A DNA stretch of 64,000 nt from Balaenoptera acutorostrata. Taxonomy: Eukaryota; Chordata; Mammalia; Artiodactyla; Balaenopteridae. Made by a program: the position numbers and the translations under genes. Positions 22,703 to 33,024 of the stretch are shown here, one piece after another; within the stretch, counting starts at the first letter, position 1; every line of letters begins with the position of its first letter. Where the stretch lies: NCBI RefSeq assembly GCF_949987535.1, contig NC_080066.1, positions 90,787,600 to 90,851,599 on the forward strand. The letters are read 5' to 3'. The notes beneath the pieces are model-generated. The model was given only the letters and a program-made list of their open reading frames with translations, made no database searches and had not been told where the DNA came from.

Positions 22703-25700
22703 TTAGATTCCATATATATGTGTTAGCAAACTGTATTTGTTTTTCTCTTTCTGACTTACTTCACTCTGTATGACAGACTCTAGGTCCATCCACCTCACTA
22801 TAAATAACTCAATTTCGTTTCTTTTTATGGCTGAGTAATATTCCATTGTATATATGTGCCACATCTTCTTTATCCATTCATCTGTTGAAGGACAAGAGGT
22901 TGCTTCCATTTCCTGGCTACTGTAAATAGAGCTGCAATGAACATTTTGGTACATGACTCTTTTTAAATTATGTTTTTCTCAGGGTATATGCCCAGTAGTG
23001 GGATTGCTGGGTTGTATGGTAGTTCTATTTGTAGTTTTCTAAGGAACCTCCATACTGTTCTCCATAGTGGCTGTATCAATTTACATTCTCACCAGCAGTG
23101 CAAGAGTGTTCCCTTTTCTCCACACCCTCCCCAGCATTTATTGTTTCTAGATTTTTTGATGATGGCCATTCTGACCAGTGTGAGATGATATCTCATTGTA
23201 GTTTTGATTTGCATTTCTCTAATGATTAATGATGTTGAGCATTCTTTCATGTGTTTGTTGGCAATCTGTATATCTTCTCTGGAGAAATGTCTATTTAGGT
23301 CTTCTGCCCATTTTTGGATTGGGTTGTTTGTTTTTTTGTTATTGAGCTGCATGAGCTGCTTGTAAATCTTGGAGATTAATCCTTTGTCAGTTGCTTCATT
23401 TGCAAATATTTTCTCCCATTCTGAGGGTTGTCTTTTGGTCTTGTTTATGGTCTCCTTTGCTGTGCAAAAGCTTTTAAGTTTCGTTAGGTCCCATTTGTTT
23501 ATTTTTGTTTTTATTTCCATTTCTCTAGGAGGTGGGTCAAAAAGGATCTTGCTGTGATTTATATCAAAGAGTGTTCTTCCTATGTTTTCCTCTAAGAGTT
23601 TTATAGTGCCTGGTCTTACATTTAGGTCTCTAATCCGTTTTGAGTTTATTTTTGTGTATGGTGTTAGGGAGTGTTCTAATTTCATTCTTTTACATGTAGC
23701 TGTCCAGTTTTCCCAGCACCACTTATTGAAGAGGCTGTCTTTTCTCCACTGTATATGCTTGCCTCTTTTTCAAAGATAAGGTGACCATATGTGCGTCGGT
23801 TTATCTCTGGGCTTTCTATCCTGTTCCATTGATCTATGTTTCTGTTTTTGTGCCAGTACCATACTGTCTTGAGTACTGTAGCTTCGTAGTATAGTCTGAA
23901 GTCATGGAGCCTGATTCCTCCAGCTCCATTTTTCATTCTCAAGATTGCTTTGGCTATTTGGGGTCTTTTGTGTTTCCGTACAAATTGTGAAATTTTTTAT
24001 TCTAGATCTGTGAAAAATGCCACTGTTAGCTTGATAGGGATTGCATTGAATCTGTAGATTGCTTTGGGTAGTAGAGTCATTTTCACAATGTTGATTCTTC
24101 CAATCCAAGAACATGGTATATCTCTCCATCTATTTGTAACATCTTTAATTTCTTTCATCAGTGTCTTATAATTCTCTGCATACAGGTCTTTTGTCTCCTT
24201 AGGTAGGTTTATTCCTAGATATTTTATTCTTTTTGTTGCAATGGTAAATGGGAGTGTTTTCTTAATTTCACTTTCAGATTTTTCATCTTTAGTGTATAGG
24301 AATGCAAGAGATTTCTGTGCATTAATTTTGTATCCTGCTACTTTACCAAATTCATTGATTAGCTCTAGTAGTTTTCTGGTAGCATCTTTAGGATTCTCTA
24401 TGTATAGTATCATGTCATCTGCAAACATTGACAGTTTTATTTCTTCTTTTCTGATTTCGATTCCTTCTATTTCTTTTTTTTCTCTGATTGCTGTGGCTAA
24501 AACTTCCAAAACTATGTTGAATAATAGTGTTGAGAGTGGGCAACCTTGTATTGTTCCTGATCTTAGTGGAAATGGTTTCAGTTTTTCACCATTGAGGACG
24601 ATGTTGGCTATGGGTTTGTCATATATGGCCTTTATTATGTTGAGGTAAGTTCCCTCTATGCCTACTTTCTGCAGGGCTTTTATCATAAATGGGTGTTGAA
24701 TTTTGTCGAAAGCTTTCTCTGCATCTATTGAGATGATCATATGGTTTTTCTCCTTCAATTTGTTAATATATTGTATCACGTTGATTGATTTGCGTATATT
24801 GAAGAATCCTTGCATTCCTGGGATAAACCCCACTTGATCATGGTGTATGATCCTTTTAATGTGCTGTTGGATTCTGTTTGCTTGTAGTTTTTTGAGGATT
24901 TTTGCGTCTAAGTTCATCAGTGATATTGGCCTGTAGTTTTCTTTCTTTGTGACATCTTTGTCTGGTTTTGGTATCAGGGTGATGGTGGCCTCGTAGAATG
25001 AGTTGGGGAGTGTTCCTCCCTCTGCAAAATTTTGGAAGAGTTTGAGAAGGATAGGTGTTAGCTCTTATCTAAATGTTTGATAGAACTCGCCTGTGAAGCC
25101 ATCTGGTCCTGGGCTTTTGTTTGTTGGAAGATTTTAATCACAGTTTCAATTTCAGTGCTTGTGATTGGTCTGTTCATATTTTCTATTTCTTCCTGGTTCA
25201 GTCTTGGCAGTTGTGCATTTCTAAGAATTTGTCCATTTCTTCCAGGTTGTCCATTTTATTGGCATAGAGTTGCTTGTAGTAATCTCTCATGATCGTTTGT
25301 ATTTCTGCAGTGTCAGTTGTTGCTTCTCCTTTTTCATTTCTAATTCTATTGATTTGAGTTTTCTCCCTTTTTTTCTTGTTGAGTCTGGCTAATGGTTTAT
25401 CCATTTTGTTTATCTTCTCAAAGAACCAGCTTTTAGTTTTATTGATCTTTGCTATCGTTTCCTTCATTTCTTTTTCATTTATTTCTTATCTGATCTTTAT
25501 GATTTCTTTCCTTCTGCTAACTTTGGGGATTTTTTGTTCTTCTTTCTCTAGTTGCTTTAGGTGCAAGGTTAGGTTGTTTATTTGAGATGTTTCTTGTTTC
25601 TTAAGGTAGGATTGTATTGCTATAAAGTTCCCTCTTAGAACTGCTTTTGCTGCATCCCATAGGTTTTGGGTCGTCGTGTCTCCATTGTCATTTGTTTCTA

Positions 25701-26516
25701 GGTATTTTTTGATTTCCCCTTTGATTACTTCAGTGATCACTTGCTTATTAAGTAGTGTATTGTTTAGCCTTCATGTGTTTGTATTTTTTACAGATCTTTT
25801 CCTTTAATTGATATCTAGTCTCATAGCGTTGTGGTCGGAAAAGATACTTGATACGATTTCAATTTTCTTAAATTTACCAAGGCTTGATTTGTGACCCAAG
25901 ATACGATCTATCCTGGAGAATGTTCCATGAGCACTTGAGAAAAATGTGTATTCTGTTGTTTTTGGGTGGAATGTCCTATAAATATCAGTTAAGTCCATCT
26001 TGTTTAATGTATCATTTAAAGCTTGTGTTTCCTTATTTATTTTCATTTTGGATGATCTGTCCATTGGTGAAAGTGGGGTGTTAAAGTCCCCTACTATGAT
26101 TGTGTTACTGTCGATTTCCCCTTTTATGGCTGTTAGCATTTGCCTTATGTGTTGAGGTGCTCCTATGTTGGGTGCATATAGGTTTATAATTGTTATATCT
26201 TCTTCTTGGATTGATCCCTTGATCATTATGTAGTGTCCTTCTTTGTGTCTTATAACAGTGTTTATTTTAAAGTCTATTTTGTCTGATATGAGAATTGCTA
26301 CTCCAGGTTTCTTTTGATTTCCATTTGCATGGAATATCTTTTTCCATCCCCTCACTTTCAGTCTGTATGTGTCCCTAGGTCTGAAGTGAGTCTCTTGTAG
26401 ACAGCATATATACGGTCTTGTTTTTGTATCCATTCAGCCAGTCTGTGTCTTTTGGTAGGAGCATTTGATCCATTTACATTTAAGGTAATTATCGATATGT
26501 ATGTTCCTATTTTCAT
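22703..26516 (-). pseudogene. L1 ORF2 (endonuclease-RT), about seven frame breaks
   Basis: The ATG is at 26514-26516, giving MKIGTYISIITLNVNGSNAP. A 1-nt loss near 26412 shifts to the frame at 25804-26433, which holds the endonuclease with CLQETHF, VGDFNTPLSPMDRSS, SAHGTFSRIDR and SDHNAMRLDIN. The RT (23997-24917, 306 residues) keeps the [15 protein letters not shown] catalytic box. 23089-23685 is the C-terminal part leading to the Cys-rich segment ([15 protein letters not shown]), and 22703-22954 is the end. Catalytic residues are therefore present, but the frame is not continuous and no active enzyme is expected. Confidence 0.9.
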
Positions 26517-26599
26517 TTTGTTAAATGTTTTGGGTTTGTTATTGTAGGTGTTTTCCTTCTCTTGTGTTTCTTGCCTAGAGAAGTTCCTTTAGCATTTGT

Positions 26600-27467
26600 T
26601 GTAAAGCTGGTTTGGTGGTGCTGAACTCTCTCAGCTTCTGCTTGTCTGTAAAGGTTTTAATTTCTCCATCAAATCTGAATGAGATCCTTGCTGGTAGAGT
26701 AATCTTGGTTGTAGGTTTTACTCCTTCATCACTTTAAATATGTCTTGCCACTCCCTTCTGGCTTGCAGTGTTTCTGCTGAAAGATCAGCTGTTAACCTTA
26801 TGAGGATTCCTTTGTGTGTTATTTGTTGTTTTTCCCTTGCTGCTTTTAATATGTTTTCTTTATATTTAATTTTTGATAGTTTGATTAATATGTGTCTTGG
26901 CATGTTTCTCCGTGGATTTTTCCTGTATGGGACTCTCTGTGCTTCCAGGACTTGATTAACTATTTCCTTTCCCATATTAGGGAAGTTTTCAACTATAATC
27001 TCTTCAAATATTTTCTCAGTCCCTTTCTTTTTCTCTTCTTTTTCTGGGACCCCTATAATTCGAATGTTGGTGCATTTAATGTTGTCCCAGAGGTCTCTGA
27101 GACTGTCCTCAGTTCTTTTCATTCTTTTTTCTTTATTTTGCTCTGCAGTAGTTATTTCCACTATTTTATCTTCCAGGTCACTTATCCGTTCTTCTGCCTC
27201 AGTTATTTTGCTTTTCATCCCGTCTAGAGTATTTTTAATTTCATGTATTGTGTTGTTCATCGTTGCTTGTTTCCTCTTTAGTTCTTCTAGGTCCTTGTTA
27301 AATGTTTCTTGCATTTTGTCTATTCTATTTCCAAGATTTTGGATCATCTTTACTATCATTACTCTGAATTCTTTTTCAGGTAGACTGCCTATTTCCTCTT
27401 CATTTGTTAGGTCTGGTGTGTTTTTACCTTGCTCCTTCATCTGCTGTGTGTTTTTCTGTCTTCTCAT
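26600..27467 (-). pseudogene. L1 ORF1, nearly intact, C-terminus frameshifted
   Basis: Open from 27467 (MRRQKNTQQMKEQGKNTPDL) to 26718, 249 residues. It holds an N-terminal segment, a coiled coil with heptad charge pattern (about residues 35-105), the RRM (about 125-180, NIKCTNIRIIGVPEKEEKKK) and the start of the C-terminal domain (EWQDIFKVMKE). It then hits a stop just where other copies go on for about 60 residues. This is the best ORF1 in the window. Intact ORF1p forms trimers that coat L1 RNA. Confidence 0.88.
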
Positions 27468-29425
27468 TTTGCTTATCTTACTGTGTTTGGGGTCTCCTTT
27501 TTGCAGGCTGCAGGTTCGTAGTTCCCATTGTTTTTGGTGTCTGTCCCCAGTGGCTAAGGTTGGTTCAGTGGGTTGTGTAGGCTTCCTGGTGGAGGGGACT
27601 AGTGCCTGTGTTCTGGTGGATGAGGCTGGATCTTGTCTTTCTGGTGGGCAGGTCCACGTCTGGTGGTGTGTTTTAGGGTGTCTGTGGCCTTATTATGATT
27701 TTAGGCAGTCTCTCTGCTAATGGGTGGGGTTGTGTTTCTGTCTTGCTAGTTGTTTGGCATAGGGTGTCCTGCACTATAGCTTGCTGGTTGTTGAGTGAAG
27801 GTGGGTGTTGGTGTTGAGATGGAGATCTCTGGCAGATTTTCGCCGTTTGGTGTTACGTGGAGCTGGGAGGTCTCTTGTGGACCAGTGTCCTGAAGTTGTC
27901 TCTCCCACCTCAGAGGCACGGCCCTGATGCCTGGCTGGAGCACCAAGAGTCTTTCAACCACACAGCTCAGAATAAAAGGTAGAAAAAAATAGAAAGAAAG
28001 AAAGAAAGAAAGAGGCTAAAATAAAGTAACATAAAATAAAGTTATTAAAATAATAATAAAAAAATTAAGAAAATATTTTTTTAAAGTAAAAAAAAAAACA
28101 GATGGACAGAACCCTAGGACAAATGGTGAAAACAAAGCTATACAGACAAAATCTCACACAGAAGCATACACATACACACTCACAATAAGAGGAAAAGGGG
28201 AAAAAATAATATATCTTGCTCCCAAAGTTCATCTCCTCAATTTGGGATGATTCATTGTCTATTCAGGTATTCTACAGATGCAGTGTACATAAAGTTGATT
28301 GTGGAGCTTTAATCCGCTGCTTCTGAGGCTGCTGGGAGAAATTTCCCTTTATCTTCTTTGTTTGCACATCTCCCGGGGTTCAACTTTGGATTTGGCCCTG
28401 CCTCTGCGTGTAGGTCGCCTGAGGGCATCTGTTTTTCGCTCAGACAGGACGGGGTTAAAGGAGCAGCTGATTCGGGGGCTCTGGCTCACTCAGGCCGGGG
28501 GGAGGGAGGGGTTCGGAGTGCGGGGCGTGCTTGGGGCGGCAGAGGCTGGCGTGAAGTTGCATCAGCCTGAGGCACGCCATGCGTTCTCCTGGGGAAGTTG
28601 TCCCTGGATCATGGGACCCTGGCAGTGGCAGGCTGCACAGGCTCCCAGGAGGGGAGGTGTGGATAGTGACCTGTGCTTGCACACAGGCTTCTTGGTGGTG
28701 GCAGCAGCAGCCTTAGCGTCTCATGCCCGTCTCTGGGGTCCGCGCTGATAGCCGCGGCTCGTGGCCATCTCTGGAGCTCCTTTAAGCAGCGATCTTAATC
28801 CCCTCTCCTCAGGCACCAGGAAATAAAGAGGCAAGAAAAAGTCTCTTGTCTCTTCGGCAGCTCCAGACTTTTTCCTGGACTCCCTCCCGGGTAGCTGCGG
28901 CACACTAGTCCCTTCAGGCTGTGTTCACGCAGCCAGCCCCAGTCCTCTCCCTGCCATCCGACCGAAGGCCTAGCCTCAGCTCCCAGCCCCCACCTGCCCC
29001 GGCGGGTGAGCAGACAAGCCTCTCGGGGTGGTGAGTGCTGGGCGGCACCGATCCTCTGTGCGGGAATCTCTCCGCTTTGCCCTCCACACCCCCATTGCTG
29101 TGCTCTCCTCCGTGGCTCCAAAGCTTCCCTCTTCTGCCACCCGTGGTCTCCGCCCACAAAGAGGCTTCTAGTGCGTGGAATCCTTTCCTCCTTCACAGCT
29201 CCCTCTCACTTGTTCATGTCCCATCCCTATTCTTTTGTCTCTGTTATTTCTTTTTTCTTTTGCCCTACCCAGGTACATGGGGAGTTTCTTGCCTTTTGGG
29301 AGGTGTGAGGTCTTCTGCCAGCGTTCAGTGGGTGTTCTACAGGAGCAGTTCCACGTGTAGATGTATTTCTGATGTATCTGTGGGGAGGAAGGTGATCTCC
29401 ACGTCATACTCTTCCGCCATCTTCT
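27468..29425 (-). promoter_or_regulatory. Long L1 5' UTR with CpG-rich centre
   Basis: About 1.96 kb, alignable throughout to 16713-18635. The plus strand has an A-rich block (27960-28110) followed by a CpG- and G-rich centre (28370-29200). The plus (antisense) strand carries an open frame at 28299-28748, discussed separately. Confidence 0.7.
29414..29423 (-). promoter_or_regulatory. L1 5'-terminal YY1-like start element, intact
   Basis: AAGATGGCGG on the minus strand, the closest of the 5' ends here to the consensus YY1 core, two bases from the element's first base. Confidence 0.5.
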
Positions 29426-29429
29426 CCTC

Positions 29430-30850
29430 TCCTCCCAAAAACGATCTTGCTGTGATATATGTCATAGAGTGTTCTTCCTATGTTTTCCTCTAAGAGTTTT
29501 ATAGTGTCTGGCCTTATATTTAGGTCTTTAATCCATTTTGAGTTTATTTTTGTGTATGGTGTTAGGGAGTGTTCTAATTTCATTCTTTTACATGTAGCTG
29601 TCCAGTTTTCCCAGCACCACTTACTGAAAAGACTGTCTTTTCTCCACTGTATATTCTTGCCTCCTTTATCAAAGATAACGTGACCATATGTCCGTGGGTT
29701 TATCTCTGGGCTTTCTATCCTGTTCCATTGATCTATATTTCTGTTTTTGTGCCAATACCATACAGTCTTGATTACTATAGCTTTATAGAATACTCTGAAG
29801 TCAGGGAACCTGATTCCTCCAGCTCCATTTTTCTTTCTCAAGTTTGCTTTGGCTATTTGGAGTCTTTTGTGTTTCCATACAAATTGTGAAATTTTTTGTT
29901 CTAGTTCTGTGAAGAATGCCATTGGTAGTTTGACAGGGATTGCACTGAATCTGTAGATTGCTTTGGGTAGTAGAGTCATTTTCAGAATGTTGATTCTTCC
30001 AATCCAAGAACATGGTATATCTCTCCATCTATTTGTATCATCTTTAATTTCTTTCATCAGTGTCTTATAATTCTCTGCATACAGGTCTTTTGTCTCCTTA
30101 GGTAGGTTTATTCCTAGATATTTTATTCTCTTTGTTGCAATGGTAAATGGGAGTGTTTTCTTAATTTCACTTTCAGATTTTTCATCTTTAGTGTATAGGA
30201 ATGCAAGAGATTTCTGTGCATTAATTTTGTATCCTGCTACTTTACCAAATTCATTGATTAGCTCTAGTAGTTTTCTGGTAGCATCTTTAGGATTCTCTAT
30301 GTATAGTATCATGTCATCTGCAAACATTGACAGTTTTATTTCTTCTTTTCTGATTTCGATTCCTTCTATTTCTTTTTTTTCTCTGATTGCTGTGGCTAAA
30401 ACTTCCAAAACTATGTTGAATAGTAGTGGTGAAAGTGGGCGGCCTTGTCTTGTTCATGATCCTAGGGGGAATGGTTTCAGTTTTTCACCATTGAGGACGA
30501 TGTTGGCTGTGGGCTTGTCATATATGGCCTTTATTATGTTGAGGTAAGTTCCCTCTATGCCTACTTTCTGGAGGGTTTTTATCATAAATGGGTGTTGAAT
30601 TTTGTCAAAAGCTTTTTCTGCATCTATTGAGATGATCATATGCTTTTTATTCTTCAATTTGTTAATATGGTGTATCACATTAACTGATTTACGTATGTTG
30701 AAGAATCCTTGCATTCCTGGGATAAACCCCACTTGATCATGGTGTTTGATCCTTTTACTGTGCTCTTGGATTCTGTTTGCTAGTATTTATTTGAGGATTT
30801 TTGCCTCTATGTTCATCAGTGATATTGGCCTGTAGCTTTCTTTCTTTGTG
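29430..30850 (-). pseudogene. L1 ORF2 RT fragment
   Basis: Minus-strand frames 30454-30732 ([31 protein letters not shown] fingers and palm) and 29404-30408 (about 325 L1 residues: [45 protein letters not shown], and on to [14 protein letters not shown]). The second frame is unusually long and uninterrupted. It runs past the L1 edge into the neighbouring 5' UTR for its last residues. Endonuclease and C-terminal Cys-rich domains are missing. Confidence 0.85.
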
Positions 30851-31203
30851 ACATCTTTGTCTGGTTTTGGTATCAGGGTGATGGTGGCCTTGTAGAATGA
30901 GTGTGGGAGTGCTCCTCCCTCTGCTATATTGTGGAAGAGTTTGAGAAGGATAGGTGTTAGCTCTTCTCTAAATGTTTGATAGAATCCACCTGTGAAGCCA
31001 TCTGGTCCTGGAGTTTTGTTTGTTGGAAGATTTAATTTCTTTTAATTTTTATTAAGTGATTACAATGTGTCATGTCATGCTTTTTTTTTCTTCTCAAAGA
31101 ACCAGCTTTTAGTTTTATTGATATTTGCTATTGTTTCCTTCATTTCTTTTACATTTATATCTGATATGAACTTTATGATTTCTTTCCTTCTGCTACCTTT
31201 GGG
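29430..31203 (-). mobile_element. L1 ORF2 fragment with internal deletion
   Basis: Minus-strand ORF2 without 3' UTR at the left and without ORF1 at the right. 29430-31033 spans the C-terminal third back through the RT. 31034-31088 is non-L1 filler, and 31089-31203 is the linker region before the RT. It is very similar to 23530-25130. The left edge abuts the 5' terminus of the L1 at 22323-29425. Confidence 0.82.
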
Positions 31204-32487
31204 GTCTCTTGCTGTCTTTCAAGTTCTCTCTTTAACTTTTGCCATTTAAATTGTATGTCTTGGTGGGGGTCTCTTGGGTTTATCTTGTTTGGAACTCTCT
31301 TTGCTTCCTGGACCTGGATATCTGTTTCCTTGTTTACAGCCATAATTTCATTAAATACATTTTTTTAAACACCTTTCTCTCTCTTTTCTCTTCCTGACCC
31401 CCCTATATTGTGAATTTCAATATGCTTGATTTTGTGTCACTTTCCTTAAAATGTTTTTTTATTTGATTTTCTTTTTGCTCTTCTGATTGGGTGATTTCCA
31501 TTATTCTGTCTCCCAGATCACTTATCTATTCTTATGTATTCTTGTCTGCTGTTAATTTCTTCCAGCATGTTTTTAATTTCCATTATATTTTTCAGCTCTG
31601 GTTCTTTTTTATATTTTCTAGTTTCTTGGTAAAATTTTCCTTCTGTTCATCTATTCTTTTCTCTAGTTCATTTATCCTTCCTGTTACTAATACTTTGAAA
31701 TCTTTATCTGATAAGTTATTGATTTCTGTTTAATTACGTACTTTTTCATGGTTTTTCCTTGTTCTTACATTTTAAGCAAGTTTCTCTGTCTTCTCATTTT
31801 GCTTAACTTTCTCCTTCTCTATGAAATTAGGTGAAACAGTGACTTATCCCAGTCTTGAAAGGATGTGTTTCTGTGGGAGCATCCCTAAGCATTCTATGTG
31901 TGCCTTGTGGCTTTCATGGGAGAGCTGTATCTGAAGTAAGCATGGATCATGTCTTCCCCCAGGGTTTGCTAACGGCTGTCACCTTGGTGGGAGGCCAGGC
32001 TGGAGGTCGAGGGCCTAGAGGCCAGAACCAGTTGTGAGCTGAGACTTCTCCTATGCTCAGTGGTTGTCACCTCCCTATGTGAATGGGGTTGGATCCCAAG
32101 ATGCTGGAGCAGAGGCCCTGAGGGTCAGGTCTGAGCTGGTTCTGTTCCCTCTAAGTGTGTGCTCTCCCCTGTTCCAGCAATGATACCTTTGCTCCAGAGG
32201 GGAGAAGCACTGGAGCAAGAGGGGCCAGACTGGGCACTTGGCATGGTCCTGGGCATATACTAGGGCATTCCTGGCACACCAGTCAGAGCTCCAGACCACT
32301 CCTGATCTGCCACCTCTGCAAATTCCAGGAATGGCCACCCTTGCCCTGTTTGGGTGCAGTTTCAGGTCCTAGCTGGCTCCATCCCCACTGACTGTGCATT
32401 CTCCTTAGGAACAGCAGCCTTTAACCTAGTGGGGAAATGCACAAATGCAGCCTGATCACTTCCTTCTGTTTCCTTCCTACCCAACTC

Positions 32488-32502
32488 TGTGGACCTTTCT
32501 TT
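32488..32502. repeat. Target-site duplication, left copy
   Basis: tgtggacctttcttt, identical to 32876-32890. The (TTTC)n run after it makes the inner edge uncertain by a few bases. Confidence 0.85.
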
Positions 32503-32875
32503 CTTTCTTTCTTTTTTTTAAAGTGTTACCAAGGATTAGCTGTGTGCTCTTACTCTCAGCTTACAGATTCACATTTTTAAAAAATTAATTAATTAATTAA
32601 TTTATATTTTTGGCTGTGTTGGGTCTTTGTTTCTGTGCGAGGGCCTTCTCTAGTTGCGGCAAGCAGGGGCCACTCTTCATCGCGGTGTGCGGGCCTCTCA
32701 CTATCGTGGCCTCTCTTGGTGCGGAGCACAGCCTCCAGACGCACAGGCTCAGTAGTTGTGGCTCACGGGCCTAGTTGCTCTGCGGCATGTGGGATCTTCC
32801 CAGACCAGGGCTCGAACCCATGTCCCCTGCATTAGCAGGCAGATTCTCAACCACTGTGCCACCAGGGAAGCCCTG
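32503..32875 (-). mobile_element. CHR-type SINE with 3' extra (transduced) segment
   Basis: A minus-strand SINE: head at the right (ccaccagggaagccc), box B-like ggctcgaaccc near 32810, body, and an (AATT)n tail ending near 32578. A perfect 15-bp duplication (tgtggacctttcttt at 32488-32502 and 32876-32890) shows that the inserted unit goes on to 32503. That adds about 75 bp: roughly 52 bp of non-SINE sequence followed by a second A-rich tail (minus strand AAAAAAA then GAAA repeats). Confidence 0.85.
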
Positions 32876-32890
32876 TGTGGACCTTTCTTT
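32876..32890. repeat. Target-site duplication, right copy
   Basis: Exact partner of 32488-32502, directly against the SINE head. Confidence 0.85.
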
Positions 32891-33024
32891 ACAGCCTTGG
32901 TTGTATAAGTCTTTCTGCCAGTCTGCAGTCTGTTTTCAGTGAGAATTTCTCCACATTTAGATGTATTTGTGATGTTGTTGTGGGGAGACATGAGCTCAAC
33001 AACCTTCTGCTCTGCCGTCTTGAT

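Larger units (their letters stand above)
22323..29425 (-). mobile_element. Near full-length L1 (about 7.1 kb)
   Basis: A complete-looking minus-strand L1: poly-A and 3' UTR (22323-22702), ORF2 (22703-26516), spacer, ORF1 (about 26600-27467), 5' UTR (27468-29425) and a 5' terminus reading AAGATGGCGGAAGAG. Frameshifts break both ORFs. No target-site duplication was found. The left flank is an old L1 endonuclease region and the right flank is a younger L1 ORF2 in the same orientation. Confidence 0.9.
31204..33024 (-). mobile_element. Old L1: ORF1 plus 5' UTR
   Basis: A diverged minus-strand L1. 31204-31830 is ORF1 (RRM-like wording near 31260-31420, coiled-coil region 31490-31720), without an open frame. 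31850-33024 is the 5' UTR, of the same type as the plus-strand one at 41500-41915. The 5' end reads CAAGACGGCAGA, a mutated start element. A SINE insertion (32503-32875) lies within. Confidence 0.72.

Noticed and set aside
24241..24648. Plus-strand 135-codon frames (also at 30140-30547 and 53321-53728 minus) that look alike
   Set aside because: All are the antisense of the L1 RT region. Similarity reflects shared L1 ancestry, not a gene family.
22323..31203. Segmental tandem duplication as explanation for the similar ORF2 copies at 24.0 and 30.0 kb
   Set aside because: The flanks differ by about 7-10 % by hand count and the outer neighbours are different elements; only a patch of about 460 bp is near-identical.
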